This document shows, piece after piece, positions 45,392-54,614 of a stretch of DNA of 64,000 bases. The DNA is from Methylobacterium sp. CB376 (lineage in GTDB: Bacteria; Pseudomonadota; Alphaproteobacteria; Rhizobiales; Beijerinckiaceae): contig NZ_CP121648.1 of NCBI RefSeq assembly GCF_029714205.1, positions 4,105,001-4,169,000 of the forward strand, read 5' to 3'. Each line of letters opens with the position of its first letter. The stretch's first letter is position 1. The notes beneath the pieces were generated by a model. The model was given only the letters and a program-made list of their open reading frames with translations, did not search any database and was not told where the DNA came from. The translations under genes were made by a program, and so were the position numbers.

Positions 45392-45430
45392 ACTCAACTT
45401 GACGCCACACCGTGGCAATCTAAACTGACA
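45387..45430 (+). promoter_or_regulatory. bchC promoter with two PpsR/CrtJ-type palindromes
   Basis: Site 1 (45387-45404) is TGT-N12-ACG and site 2 (45413-45430) TGG-N12-ACA, separated by exactly 8 bases. TTGACG (45399-45404) and TAAACT (45421-45426) with a 16-base spacer form a sigma70-like promoter; the -35 lies in site 1 and the -10 in site 2. This is the architecture described for the Rhodobacter bchC promoter. Site 1 overlaps the crtF stop codon. Predicted to repress bchCXYZ-puf in oxygen or light. Confidence 0.78.
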
Positions 45431-45484
45431 TGAGCCGCACGAAGCGGCACCGCTGCCGACGCAGCGCTGGGAGGGGCGGATCGC

Positions 45485-46423
45485 ATGCACGCGCTGGCCG
45501 TGATCCTCGACGGGCCCGAACGCCTCGGCCTCGACCGGCTCGCCCTCGACTCGCCCGGCCCGGCCGACGCCGTGGTCGAAGTGGCGTGGAGCGGCATCAG
45601 CACCGGCACCGAGCGCCTGCTCTGGTCGGGCCGGATGCCGGACTTCCCCGGCATGGGCTATCCCCTGGTCCCCGGCTACGAGTCGGTCGGGCGCGTGGTC
45701 GAGGCCGGCCCCGAATCCGGCCGCCGCCCCGGCGAGACCGTCTTCGTGCCCGGCGCCCGCTGCTTCGGCCCGGTGCGCGGCCTGTTCGGCGGCGCGGCCT
45801 CGCACCTCGTGGTCGAGGGCGCGCGCCTGTTGCCCATCGACGCGGCGCTCGGCGAGCGCGGCATCCTGCTGGCCCTCGCCGCGACCGCCTACCACGCCCT
45901 GGCGGGGGCGGAGCGCGGCGAGCGCCACCTCGTCGTCGGGCACGGCGTGCTCGGGCGCCTCCTGGCGCGCCTCGCCCGGCTCAGCGGTCAGGACCCGGTG
46001 GTCTGGGAGCGCGATCCGGCCCGCCGCGGCGGCGAGCACGGCTACCCGGTGCTCGACCCGGCCGCCGACGAGACCGGGCGCTACGCCCGCATCACCGACG
46101 CGAGCGGCGATGCCGGCCTCCTCGACGGGCTGATCGCCCGCCTCGCGCCCGGGGGCGAGGTGGTGCTGGCGGGCTTCTACGAGGCGCCGCTCTCCTTCGC
46201 CTTCCCGCCGGCCTTCCTGCGCGAGGCGCGCCTCCGGGTCTCGGCGCAGTGGCGGCCCGGCGACCTCGACGCGGTCGCGGGCCTCGTGCGCGCGGGCGCG
46301 CTCGGCCTCGACGGCCTGATCAGCCACCGCCGGCCCGCCGCGCAGGCCGCGAGCGCCTACCGCACGGCCCTCACCGATCCCGCCTGCCTCAAGATGGTCC
46401 TCGACTGGAGAGCCCGCTCATGA
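45485..46423 (+). CDS. bchC: bacteriochlorophyllide a dehydrogenase BchC
   Basis: 312 residues, MDR-type dehydrogenase without obvious zinc ligands. VAWSGISTGTERLLWSGRMP, FPGMGYPLVPGYESVGRVVE and the C-terminal DPACLKMVLDW are BchC features. Oxidises the 3-hydroxyethyl group to acetyl in bacteriochlorophyllide a synthesis. Its stop overlaps the bchX start (ATGA). Confidence 0.96.
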   Translation: MHALAVILDGPERLGLDRLALDSPGPADAVVEVAWSGISTGTERLLWSGRMPDFPGMGYPLVPGYESVGRVVEAGPESGRRPGETVFVPGARCFGPVRGLFGGAASHLVVEGARLLPIDAALGERGILLALAATAYHALAGAERGERHLVVGHGVLGRLLARLARLSGQDPVVWERDPARRGGEHGYPVLDPAADETGRYARITDASGDAGLLDGLIARLAPGGEVVLAGFYEAPLSFAFPPAFLREARLRVSAQWRPGDLDAVAGLVRAGALGLDGLISHRRPAAQAASAYRTALTDPACLKMVLDWRARS

Positions 46424-47424
46424 CTGCCGCCCCGCACGCAGCCGCTCTCCGCCACCCCGATCCCCGCCCGGCGGGCCCCTCGGTCGCGCCGCCCGATCCG
46501 CGGGAGGGCGCGGCCCGGCGCGAGACCCAGGTGATCGCGATCTACGGCAAGGGGGGCATCGGCAAGAGCTTCACCCTCGCCAACCTGTCCTACATGCTCG
46601 CCCAGCAGGGGCGGCGGGTGCTGCTGATCGGGTGCGATCCGAAGAGCGACACCACCTCGCTGCTGTTCGGCGGCCGGGCCTGCCCGACCATCATCGAGAC
46701 CTCGACCCGCCGCAAGCTCGCGGGCGAGGCGGTGGCGATCGGCGACGTCTGCTTCAAGCGCGACGGCGTCTTCGCCATGGAACTCGGCGGACCGGAGGTG
46801 GGCCGCGGCTGCGGCGGGCGCGGCATCATCCACGGCTTCGAACTGCTGGAGAAGCTCGGCTTCCACGAATGGGGCTTCGACTACGTCCTGCTCGACTTCC
46901 TCGGCGACGTGGTCTGCGGCGGCTTCGGCCTGCCGATCGCCCGCGACATGTGCCAGAAGGTCATCGTCGTCGGCTCGAACGACCTGCAATCGCTCTACGT
47001 CGCCAACAACGTCTGCTCGGCGGTGGAGTATTTCCGCAAGCTCGGCGGCAATGTCGGGGTGGGCGGCCTCGTCATCAACAAGGACGACGGCACCGGGGAG
47101 GCGCAGGCCTTCGCGGCGAGCGCCGGCATCCCGGTGCTCGCCTCGATCCCGGCCGACGACGACATCCGCCGCAAGAGCGCCAATTACGAGATCATCGGCC
47201 GGCCCGACGGCCGCTGGGGACCGCTCTTCGCCGAACTCGCCGCCAACGTGGCGGCGGCCGCGCCCCACCAGCCGCTTCCCCTGAGCCAGGACGCGCTGCT
47301 CGGCCTGTTCAAGGGCGAGGCGGTCGGCCGCGGCGTGGTCCTGGACCCGGCGAGCGACGAGGACATGCGCGGCCGGCCGGTCCAGCCGCGGGCCTCCCTC
47401 GAAGTCGTCTACGACGCGGTGTGA
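46420..47424 (+). CDS. bchX: chlorophyllide a reductase iron protein BchX
   Basis: 334 residues, nitrogenase Fe-protein-like. P-loop AIYGKGGIGKSFTLANLSYM near residue 43 and the two cluster ligands in RGCGGRGIIHGF and FLGDVVCGGFGLPIARDMC. Transfers electrons with ATP to BchYZ, reducing ring B of chlorophyllide a. An N-terminal Pro/Ala-rich extension of about 38 residues precedes the core. Coupled to bchC; two bases before bchY. Confidence 0.97.
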   Translation: MTAAPHAAALRHPDPRPAGPSVAPPDPREGAARRETQVIAIYGKGGIGKSFTLANLSYMLAQQGRRVLLIGCDPKSDTTSLLFGGRACPTIIETSTRRKLAGEAVAIGDVCFKRDGVFAMELGGPEVGRGCGGRGIIHGFELLEKLGFHEWGFDYVLLDFLGDVVCGGFGLPIARDMCQKVIVVGSNDLQSLYVANNVCSAVEYFRKLGGNVGVGGLVINKDDGTGEAQAFAASAGIPVLASIPADDDIRRKSANYEIIGRPDGRWGPLFAELAANVAAAAPHQPLPLSQDALLGLFKGEAVGRGVVLDPASDEDMRGRPVQPRASLEVVYDAV

Positions 47425-47426
47425 GC

Positions 47427-48977
47427 ATGGGCGCCTCTCTCGACATCGGGGCGCTGCGCGCCCGCGGCGAGGCCCGGCAGGGGCCGGAGCCGGCTGCTCC
47501 CGGGCCGGACCCGATTCCGGCGCCGGACGGGCCCGGCTGCCACGCCGGACGGGCGCAGCTGCGCGCCGCCGCCGAGGCGGCGGGCATGGGCGAGACCCTG
47601 CAGGCGCTCCGGCGCGACTACCCGGCGGGCCCCCACGACCAGCCCCAGAGCATGTGCCCGGCCTTCGGCGCCCTGCGGGTGGGGCTGCGCATGCGCCGCA
47701 CGGCCACGATCCTGTCGGGCTCGGCCTGCTGCGTCTACGGGCTCACCTTCACGTCGCACTTCTACGGGGCGCGCCGCACGGTCGGCTACGTGCCCTTCAA
47801 CTCGGAGACCCTGGTCACCGGCAAGCTGTTCGAGGACATCCGCGACGCCGTCCGGGCGGTGGCCGACCCGGCCCAGTGCGACGCCGTGGTGGTGATCAAT
47901 CTCTGCGTGCCGACCGCCTCCGGCGTGCCCCTTCGGCTGCTGCCGCGGGAGATCGACGGGGTGCGCATCATCGGCATCGACGTGCCGGGCTTCGGGGTGC
48001 CGACCCATGCCGAGGCCAAGGACGTGCTCGCCGGCGCGATGCTGCGGGTCGCGCGGGCCGAGGCCGAGCGGGGACCGGTCGCGGCGCCGCGCCAGGGCCG
48101 CGACGGTCGCCCGACCGTGACGCTGCTCGGCGAGATGTTCCCGGCCGACCCGGTGCAGATCGGCGCCCTGCTCGAGCCGCTCGGGCTCAGCCCCGGCCCG
48201 GTCGTGCCGACGCGGGAGTGGCGGGAGCTCTACGCGGCCCTCGACTGCGCCGCCGTCGCGGCGATCCATCCCTTCTACACCGCGGCGATCCGCGAGTTCG
48301 AGGCGGCCGGGCGGACGGTCCTCGGCTCGGCGCCGGTGGGCCACGAGGGCACCGCCGCCTGGCTCGACGCGGTCGGCGAGGCCTGCGGGGTCGCCCGCCT
48401 CACCGTCGAGGCGGCCAAGAACCGGATCCTGCCGGCGATCCGCGGGGCGCTCGCCGCCAACCCGATCCGCGGGCGGATCACGCTGTCGGGCTACGAGGGG
48501 TCCGAACTCATCGTGGCCCGGCTCCTCGTCGAGAGCGGGGCCGAACTGCCCTATGTCGGCACCGCCTGCCCGCGCACCCGCTTCGCGGAGGACGACCGGG
48601 CGTGGCTGGAGGCGCGCGGCACCCGGGTGCAGTTCCGCGCCTCCCTGGAGCAGGATCTCGCCGCCCTTGAGGAGTTCCGGCCCGACCTCGCGGTCGGCAC
48701 CACGCCGGTCGTGCAGAGGGCCAAGGAGCGGGCGATCCCCGCCCTCTACTTCACCAACCTGATCTCGGCGCGCCCGCTGATGGGCATTGCCGGGGCGGGC
48801 TCGCTCGCCCAGGTCGTGAACGGGGCGCTCGCCCAGCGGGAGCGGTTCTCCGCCATGCGCGCCTTCTTCGAAGGCGTCGGCGAGGGCCACGCGGCCGGGA
48901 TCTGGGAGGACGTGCCGCAGCGCCGCGCGCCCCCGAAGCGCGCCCCCGCCCCGGCGCCGATCGGGGAGGGCGCCTGA
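47427..48977 (+). CDS. bchY: chlorophyllide a reductase subunit BchY
   Basis: 516 residues. Nitrogenase MoFe-like subunit with the FeS-ligand region [40 protein letters not shown] and [18 protein letters not shown], then [20 protein letters not shown]. Pairs with BchZ to form the catalytic heterotetramer. Its stop shares a base with the bchZ start. Confidence 0.97.
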   Translation: MGASLDIGALRARGEARQGPEPAAPGPDPIPAPDGPGCHAGRAQLRAAAEAAGMGETLQALRRDYPAGPHDQPQSMCPAFGALRVGLRMRRTATILSGSACCVYGLTFTSHFYGARRTVGYVPFNSETLVTGKLFEDIRDAVRAVADPAQCDAVVVINLCVPTASGVPLRLLPREIDGVRIIGIDVPGFGVPTHAEAKDVLAGAMLRVARAEAERGPVAAPRQGRDGRPTVTLLGEMFPADPVQIGALLEPLGLSPGPVVPTREWRELYAALDCAAVAAIHPFYTAAIREFEAAGRTVLGSAPVGHEGTAAWLDAVGEACGVARLTVEAAKNRILPAIRGALAANPIRGRITLSGYEGSELIVARLLVESGAELPYVGTACPRTRFAEDDRAWLEARGTRVQFRASLEQDLAALEEFRPDLAVGTTPVVQRAKERAIPALYFTNLISARPLMGIAGAGSLAQVVNGALAQRERFSAMRAFFEGVGEGHAAGIWEDVPQRRAPPKRAPAPAPIGEGA

Positions 48978-50440
48978 TGCTCGTCCTCGATCACGACCGC
49001 GCCGGCGGCTACTGGGGCGCCGTCTACGTCTTCACCGCGGTGAAGGGCCTGCAGGTCGTCATCGACGGCCCGGTCGGCTGCGAGAACCTGCCGGTGACCT
49101 CGGTGCTGCACTACACCGACGCATTGCCCCCGCACGAATTGCCGATCGTGGTGACCGGCCTCGCCGAGGAGGAACTCGGCCGCCACGGCACCGAGGGCGC
49201 GATGAAGCGCGCCCACGCCACCCTCGACCCGAGCCAGCCGAGCGTCGTGGTCACCGGCTCGATCGCCGAGATGATCGGCGGCGGCGTCACCCCCGAGGGG
49301 ACCAACCTCCAGCGCTTCCTGCCCCGCACCATCGACGAGGATCAGTGGCAGGCGGCCGACCGCGCCCTGTCCTGGCTCTGGGCCGAGTACGGGCTGAAGA
49401 AGGCGGCCCGGAAGGGCGCGATCCCGCCCCGCCCGGCCCGCACCCCGGCGGTGAGGCCGCGGGTCAACATCATCGGGCCGGCCTACGGCAGCTTCAACAC
49501 GCCCTCCGACCTCGCCGAGATCCGGCGGCTCGTCGAGGGGATCGGCGCCGAGGTGAACCTCGTCTTCCCGCTCGGCTGCCACCTCGCGGACATCCCCCGC
49601 CTCGTCGAGGCGGACGCCAACATCTGCCTCTACCGCGAATTCGGCCGGCTCCTGTGCGAGTCCCTCGACCGGCCCTACCTTCAGGCGCCGTTCGGCATCC
49701 ACAGCACCACCAAGTTCCTGCGCGCCCTCGGCGAGATCCTCGACCTCGATCCCGAACCCTTCATCGTGCGCGAGAAGCACACCACGCTGAAGCCCCTCTG
49801 GGACCTCTGGCGCTCGGTCACGCAGGACTTCTTCGGCTCGGCGAGCTTCGGGGTGGTCGCGACCGAGACCTACGCGCGGGGCCTGCGCCACTTCCTGGAG
49901 GAGGAGATGGGACTGCCCTGCCGCTTCGCCTTCGCGCGCACGGCCGGGGTCAAGCCCGACAACGCCGCCGTCCGGGCGGCGATCCGGGAGACGCCGCCGC
50001 TGGTGCTGTTCGGCTCCTACAATGAGCGGATGTACCTCGCCGAGAGCGGGGGCCGGGCGGTCTACATCCCGGCCTCGTTCCCGGGGGCGGTGGTGCGGCG
50101 CCACACCGGCACGCCCTTCATGGGCTATGCGGGCGCGACCTACCTCGTGCAGGAAGTCTGCAACGCGCTCTTCGACGCGCTCTTCCACATCCTGCCGCTC
50201 GCCCGCGACCTCGACGCCGTCGAGGCGACGCCGGCCCGCGCGCACCGCGAACTGCCCTGGGACGAGGAGGCGCGGGCGCGCCTCGACGCCTCGGTGGCGG
50301 CGAGCCCCGTCCTGGTGCGGATCTCCTACGCCAAGCGCCTGCGCGACGCCGCCGAGCGCGAGGCGCAGCGGGTCGGCGCCGAGCGGGTCACGGAACTCTG
50401 CGTCGAGCGCGCCCGCAGCGCCCTCGCCGCGGCCGCCTGA
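48977..50440 (+). CDS. bchZ: chlorophyllide a reductase subunit BchZ
   Basis: 487 residues beginning [20 protein letters not shown], with the FeS ligand in [38 protein letters not shown], and a C-terminal light-independent-reductase segment ([20 protein letters not shown], then [20 protein letters not shown]). Completes the BchXYZ complex. Followed by 214 bases of leader before pufQ. Confidence 0.97.
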   Translation: MLVLDHDRAGGYWGAVYVFTAVKGLQVVIDGPVGCENLPVTSVLHYTDALPPHELPIVVTGLAEEELGRHGTEGAMKRAHATLDPSQPSVVVTGSIAEMIGGGVTPEGTNLQRFLPRTIDEDQWQAADRALSWLWAEYGLKKAARKGAIPPRPARTPAVRPRVNIIGPAYGSFNTPSDLAEIRRLVEGIGAEVNLVFPLGCHLADIPRLVEADANICLYREFGRLLCESLDRPYLQAPFGIHSTTKFLRALGEILDLDPEPFIVREKHTTLKPLWDLWRSVTQDFFGSASFGVVATETYARGLRHFLEEEMGLPCRFAFARTAGVKPDNAAVRAAIRETPPLVLFGSYNERMYLAESGGRAVYIPASFPGAVVRRHTGTPFMGYAGATYLVQEVCNALFDALFHILPLARDLDAVEATPARAHRELPWDEEARARLDASVAASPVLVRISYAKRLRDAAEREAQRVGAERVTELCVERARSALAAAA

Positions 50441-50519
50441 TCCCCCCGGCGGCGGGTGACGGGCGGCCCCGGCCGCCCGCCGCGGGCCGCGCCGCCCGCG
50501 GTCGAGCACGACGGAATGC

Positions 50520-50548
50520 GCGCGCCGCGCGGTCATCGCGCGGCGCGC
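50520..50548 (+). other. Perfect 12-bp GC hairpin between bchZ and pufQ
   Basis: Arm GCGCGCCGCGCG (50520-50531), loop GTCAT, arm 50537-50548. A very stable RNA structure in the bchZ-pufQ spacer, without a T-run. It may mark an RNA-processing site or attenuate read-through from bchCXYZ into puf. Confidence 0.75.
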
Positions 50549-50553
50549 CCCAG

Positions 50554-50638
50554 GGATTTGGCAGGCGCGGAGCGCGTCACGGACACGGCACGCGCGCGGA
50601 GCGCGCCACGGATTCGGCACGCGCGCGGAGCGCGCCAG
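50554..50638 (+). repeat. Three tandem 27-29-bp units in the pufQ leader
   Basis: Units 50554-50580 (27 bp), 50581-50609 (29 bp) and 50610-50638 (29 bp). Units two and three differ by only a few bases and each contains CGCGCGGAGCGCGCC, a short palindrome. The array ends at the AGGGAGGAG ribosome-binding site of the pufQ-like gene. Confidence 0.85.
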
Positions 50639-50654
50639 GGAGGAGATCAGACGC

Positions 50655-50870
50655 ATGACCCGTCCGTTCACCACGGCCTCGCGCTCCCGGTCGGAACAGG
50701 CCCAGTTCCGCCTGATCCTGGCGGCGACCTACCCGGTCTTCCTGGCGGCGGCCGTCGTCCAGCGCGTGCTCCCGGGCCGCGGCGTCACGCCCCCGGGGCT
50801 GCGGCGCTCCGTGTTCGGCGAGGCGCGGGCGATGGCGCTCTCGGCCATCCCCTTCGCCTTCATGGGCTGA
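50655..50870 (+). CDS. pufQ: PufQ-like small membrane protein
   Basis: 71 residues with one hydrophobic helix ([20 protein letters not shown]) followed by a basic/Pro linker and a C-terminal [20 protein letters not shown]. Position directly before pufB, length and the layout (membrane helix, then AR-containing amphipathic end) fit PufQ, a factor for bacteriochlorophyll handling. Residue identity to Rhodobacter PufQ is weak from memory, so the name is tentative. GGGAGGAG precedes the ATG. Confidence 0.6.
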   Translation: MTRPFTTASRSRSEQAQFRLILAATYPVFLAAAVVQRVLPGRGVTPPGLRRSVFGEARAMALSAIPFAFMG

Positions 50871-51040
50871 ACCCGGGCGGCCCCCGGCCCCCCGGTTTGC
50901 CGGCCACCGGCCCGCAGGGCCGACCGGAGAGTTTCCGTCGCCGTCCCGGCGACGGAGAGACCGCCCGTTCCCGCCGCGCGGGGGGGGGCGACCACCCCCG
51001 CGCGGCAGCCCCGCGCGGACCCGCATCCGGAGGTTCGGCA

Positions 51041-51271
51041 ATGGCCAATGGAATGGACAAACCAAGTACCCTCTCGGGACTGACCGAGGAGGAGGCGAAG
51101 GAATTCCACGGAATCTTCGTCACCAGCTTCATCATCTTCACGGCGATCGCGGTGGTCGCCCACTTCCTCGTCTGGCTGTGGCGGCCCTGGCTGCCGGGAC
51201 CGAACGGCTACTCGTCGCTGACGGACGGCGTGACCTACGCCGCCCACGGCCTCCTGCCCTTCATCGGCTGA
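51041..51271 (+). CDS. pufB: light-harvesting 1 beta subunit
   Basis: 76 residues: [40 protein letters not shown] and [13 protein letters not shown]. Single membrane helix with the bacteriochlorophyll-ligating His near residue 40 and the WLWRPW segment of LH1 beta chains. GGAGG lies seven bases before the ATG. The C-terminal extension after PWLPG (about 22 residues) is longer than in Rhodobacter. Confidence 0.94.
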   Translation: MANGMDKPSTLSGLTEEEAKEFHGIFVTSFIIFTAIAVVAHFLVWLWRPWLPGPNGYSSLTDGVTYAAHGLLPFIG

Positions 51272-51287
51272 GGACGGAGCTCTCGCC

Positions 51288-51467
51288 ATGCACAAGATCT
51301 GGCTTCTGTTCGATCCGCGCCGCACCCTGGTGGCGCTGGCCGTCTTCCTGTTCACGCTCGCGATCCTGATCCACTTCATCCTGCTCAGCACCAACCGGTT
51401 CAACTGGCTGGAGGGGCCCGCGGTGAAGAGGGCCGAGATCCCGCACAGCCTCGTGCTGCCGACCTGA
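51288..51467 (+). CDS. pufA: light-harvesting 1 alpha subunit
   Basis: 59 residues: [40 protein letters not shown]. The classic LH1 alpha pattern of KIW/LFDPRR, the ligand His29 and the STNRFNWL end. Sixteen bases after pufB. Too short to stand out by length alone but unmistakable. Confidence 0.95.
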   Translation: MHKIWLLFDPRRTLVALAVFLFTLAILIHFILLSTNRFNWLEGPAVKRAEIPHSLVLPT

Positions 51468-51477
51468 CGGCCCGAAA

Positions 51478-51499
51478 GGGGCGCCGCTCTCGGCGCTCC
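51478..51499 (+). other. Intercistronic hairpin between pufA and pufL
   Basis: GGGGCGCCG (51478-51486), loop CTCT, CGGCGCTCC (51491-51499), one G-U pair. It starts ten bases after the pufA stop. In Rhodobacter a hairpin in this spot protects pufBA mRNA from 3' decay, giving excess LH1 over reaction centres; the same role is inferred here. Confidence 0.65.
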
Positions 51500-51578
51500 A
51501 CACCGCGGACGGCGGCCCGGACCGACACCGGGGCACCGCCCGCGGGCGACTGCGCTCCATCGCGGGGAGGCGGCCACC

Positions 51579-52403
51579 ATGGCCATGCTGAATTTCGAGC
51601 GGAAATACCGGGTCCGCGGCGGCACGCTGCTCGGCGGCGACCTGTTCGACTTCTGGGTCGGGCCCTTCTACGTCGGGTTCTTCGGGGTCACGACGATCTT
51701 CTTCAGCCTGCTCGGCACCGGGCTGATCCTCTGGGGCGCGGCGCTCGGCCCGACCTGGAACGTCTGGCAGATCAGCATCGCGCCGCCCGACCTCAAGTAC
51801 GGGCTGGCCCTCGCCCCGCTGCGCGAGGGCGGGCTGTGGCAGCTCATCACCGTCTGCGCCATCGGGGCCTTCTGCTCCTGGGCGCTGCGCGAGGTCGAGA
51901 TCTGCCGCAAGCTCGGCATCGGCTACCACGTTCCCTTCGCCTTCTCGGTGGCGATCCTCGCCTACGTCACCCTCGTGGTGATCCGCCCCTTCCTGATGGG
52001 CGCCTGGGGGCACGGCTTCCCGTACGGGATCCTGAGCCATCTCGACTGGGTGTCGAACGTCGGCTACCAGTACCTGCACTTCCATTACAATCCGGCCCAT
52101 ATGCTCGGCGTGACGTTCTTCTTCACGACGACCTTCGCGCTGGCGCTTCACGGCTCGATGATCCTGTCCGCGACCAATCCCGGCAAGGGCGAGGTGGTGA
52201 AGACGCCGGAGCACGAGGACACCTACTTCCGTGACACGATCGGCTACTCGATCGGCACGATCGGCATCCACCGGCTCGGCCTGTTCCTCGCCCTCTCGGC
52301 GGGTTTCTGGAGCGCCGTCTGCATCGTCATCAGCGGCCCGTTCTGGACCCGCGGCTGGCCCGAATGGTGGGGCTGGTGGCTGAACCTGCCGGTCTGGCGC
52401 TGA
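51579..52403 (+). CDS. pufL: photosynthetic reaction centre L subunit
   Basis: 274 residues, five membrane helices. [20 protein letters not shown], then the pigment ligands in [20 protein letters not shown] and [16 protein letters not shown], and iron ligands in [12 protein letters not shown] and [13 protein letters not shown]. Binds the special pair, accessory pigments and quinone together with PufM. GGGGAGG precedes the ATG. Confidence 0.98.
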   Translation: MAMLNFERKYRVRGGTLLGGDLFDFWVGPFYVGFFGVTTIFFSLLGTGLILWGAALGPTWNVWQISIAPPDLKYGLALAPLREGGLWQLITVCAIGAFCSWALREVEICRKLGIGYHVPFAFSVAILAYVTLVVIRPFLMGAWGHGFPYGILSHLDWVSNVGYQYLHFHYNPAHMLGVTFFFTTTFALALHGSMILSATNPGKGEVVKTPEHEDTYFRDTIGYSIGTIGIHRLGLFLALSAGFWSAVCIVISGPFWTRGWPEWWGWWLNLPVWR

Positions 52404-52445
52404 ACCGCTCCCCGCACCGTCACCCTGAAGAAGGCATCCGCCGCC

Positions 52446-53426
52446 ATGGGGTATTACCAGAACATCTACACGCAGGTGCAGGTGCATCCCCTGCGCCCTG
52501 AGCCCGGGGTCAGCATCCCGCACATCGAGAAGCGGGTCGGCACCGGCCACTTCAACTATCTCGCGGGCCTCGTCGGCAACGCGCAGGTCGGCCCGATCTA
52601 CCTCGGCACGACCGGCACGCTGTCCCTGGTGAGCGGGTTCATCGCCTTCGAGATCATCGGCCTCAACATGTGGGCCTCGGTGAACTGGGACCCGATCCAG
52701 TTCCTGCGCCAGCTGCCCTGGCTCGCCCTGGAGCCGCCGCGCCCGCAATACGGGCTGATGATCCTGCCGCCGATGGCGGAGGGCGGCTGGTGGCTGCTCG
52801 CCGGCTTCTTCCTGACCGTCTCGATCCTGCTCTGGTGGTTCCGGATGTACCGGCGCGCCAAGGCGCTCGGGCTCGGCTACCACGTGCCCTGGGCCTTCGC
52901 CTCGGCGATCTGGCTCTACCTCGTGCTCGGCTTCATCCGGCCGATCCTGATGGGGTCCTGGAGCGAGGCGGTGCCGTTCGGCATCTTCCCGCACCTCGAC
53001 TGGACCGCCGCCTTCTCGCTGCGCTACGGCAACCTGTTCTACAACCCCTTCCACATGCTCTCGATCGTCTTCCTGTACGGGTCGACGCTGCTCTTCGCCA
53101 TGCACGGGGCCACCATCCTGGCCACCAGCCGCTATGGCTCCGAGCGCGAGATCGAGCAGATCGTGGACCGGGGCACCGCCACCGAGCGCGCCGCCCTGTT
53201 CTGGCGCTGGACCATGGGCTTCAACGCCACGATGGAATCCGTCCATCGCTGGGCGTGGTGGTTCGCGGTCCTGACCACGCTCACCGGCGGCATCGGCATC
53301 CTGCTCACCGGCACCGTCGTCGACAATTGGTACCTCTGGGCCGTCAAGCACGGCGTCGCCCCGAGCTATCCGGCGGTCTACGGGCCGGTGGTCGATCCCC
53401 TGAGCCTGACGGGAGGCGCGCGATGA
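52446..53426 (+). CDS. pufM: photosynthetic reaction centre M subunit
   Basis: 326 residues beginning [20 protein letters not shown]. The ligand His residues appear in [40 protein letters not shown] and [20 protein letters not shown], with the last helix in [20 protein letters not shown]. The 3' end overlaps the pufC start (ATGA). Confidence 0.98.
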   Translation: MGYYQNIYTQVQVHPLRPEPGVSIPHIEKRVGTGHFNYLAGLVGNAQVGPIYLGTTGTLSLVSGFIAFEIIGLNMWASVNWDPIQFLRQLPWLALEPPRPQYGLMILPPMAEGGWWLLAGFFLTVSILLWWFRMYRRAKALGLGYHVPWAFASAIWLYLVLGFIRPILMGSWSEAVPFGIFPHLDWTAAFSLRYGNLFYNPFHMLSIVFLYGSTLLFAMHGATILATSRYGSEREIEQIVDRGTATERAALFWRWTMGFNATMESVHRWAWWFAVLTTLTGGIGILLTGTVVDNWYLWAVKHGVAPSYPAVYGPVVDPLSLTGGAR

Positions 53427-54466
53427 GATTGGCCCTTCAACTCCTCGGCGTCGTCGTCGCGGTGCTGCTGACGGGCGCGATGCTCGGCACGGCGGGCTGG
53501 ACCCATCCCCCCGTGCGCTCCGAGCAGGTCGGCTACCGCGGCACCGGCATGGTGCAGGTGACGAACCCCCGCACCCAGGCCGCGCTCCTCGCCGCCAACA
53601 CGGTCCCGACCCCGCAGGACCCGGCGCCTCCCGGCGGCGAGCCCGCGACCCAGACCTACCAGAACGTCCAGGTCCTCACCGACCTCACGACCGACCAGTT
53701 CAACCGCGTGATGGTCTCGATCACCGAGTGGGTCTCGCCCGAGCAGGGCTGCGCCTATTGCCACAACGTCGAGAACATGGCCGATGACAGCGTCTACGCC
53801 AAGACGGTGGCGCGCGCGATGCTGCGCATGACCCGCCACGTCAACGCCGATTGGAAGAACCACGTCGGCACCACCGGCGTGACCTGCTACACCTGCCACC
53901 GCGGCAACCCGGTGCCGGCGAATGTCTGGCACAACAACCCGGGCCCGGCCCATGCCCTGGGCTTTGCGGCCCGCGACAACGGCCAGAACCACCCGAGCCT
54001 CGCGGCGGGCCTCGCCTCGCTGCCCTACGACCCGTTCAAGGACCTGCTCGGCGACAAGGGCATCGACAACGGCGCGATCCGGGTCGCCGCGACCACGGCC
54101 CTGCCGGTGAGCCCCGGCAAGCCGATCATGACCACCGAGAAGACCTACTCGCTGATGATCCACATGTCGGAGGGGCTCGGGGTCAACTGCACCTACTGCC
54201 ACAACAGCCGCGCCTTCTCGAACTGGGGCGAGAGCACGCCCAAGCGCGTGACGGCCTGGCACGGCATCCGGATGGTGCGCGACATCAACGGCTCCTACAT
54301 CGAGCCGCTCGCTCCGGCCCTGCCGCAGGTGCGCCTCGGCCCGGAGGGCGACCCGCCCAAGGCCAATTGCACCACCTGCCACCAGGGCCTCGCCAAGCCC
54401 CTCAACGGCGCCAGCATGCTCAAGGACTATCCGGAACTCGCCGGAGGACCCCTGCCGCGGCCCTGA
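53423..54466 (+). CDS. pufC: tetraheme cytochrome c subunit of the reaction centre
   Basis: 347 residues with an N-terminal hydrophobic anchor ([20 protein letters not shown]) and no lipobox Cys. Four CxxCH sites: CAYCH (Cys110), CYTCH (155), CTYCH (256) and CTTCH (316), the full set for four hemes, with the usual Met-ligand helices ([29 protein letters not shown]). Re-reduces the photo-oxidised special pair from the periplasm. Coupled to pufM; followed by a terminator. Confidence 0.97.
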   Translation: MRLALQLLGVVVAVLLTGAMLGTAGWTHPPVRSEQVGYRGTGMVQVTNPRTQAALLAANTVPTPQDPAPPGGEPATQTYQNVQVLTDLTTDQFNRVMVSITEWVSPEQGCAYCHNVENMADDSVYAKTVARAMLRMTRHVNADWKNHVGTTGVTCYTCHRGNPVPANVWHNNPGPAHALGFAARDNGQNHPSLAAGLASLPYDPFKDLLGDKGIDNGAIRVAATTALPVSPGKPIMTTEKTYSLMIHMSEGLGVNCTYCHNSRAFSNWGESTPKRVTAWHGIRMVRDINGSYIEPLAPALPQVRLGPEGDPPKANCTTCHQGLAKPLNGASMLKDYPELAGGPLPRP

Positions 54467-54490
54467 CCGAGAGTTGCGGCTCGTCGGGAC

Positions 54491-54526
54491 GGTCCCTGCC
54501 GAAGCGGCAGGGGCCGTGCTGTTTCG
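54491..54526 (+). terminator. Terminator of the puf operon
   Basis: GGTCCCTGCC (54491-54500) with GGCAGGGGCC (54506-54515), one G-U pair, loop GAAGC, followed by GTGCTGTTTC. The T-run is short but the stem is strong and lies 25 bases after the pufC stop. Confidence 0.65.
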
Positions 54527-54614
54527 GTCACGGTGAGATCACGGCGCAATTCGTAAATTGTTAGACTGGTATTTACGCCTCGCGCGACAGTGTACGGGCC
54601 TCCGGAAGGGCCCC

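Noticed and set aside
50441..51040. A long plus-strand frame running from the bchZ end through the pufQ region into pufB
   Set aside because: Only the pufB part from 51040 onward is conserved; the upstream portion crosses the tandem repeats and is out of frame with the pufQ-like gene.
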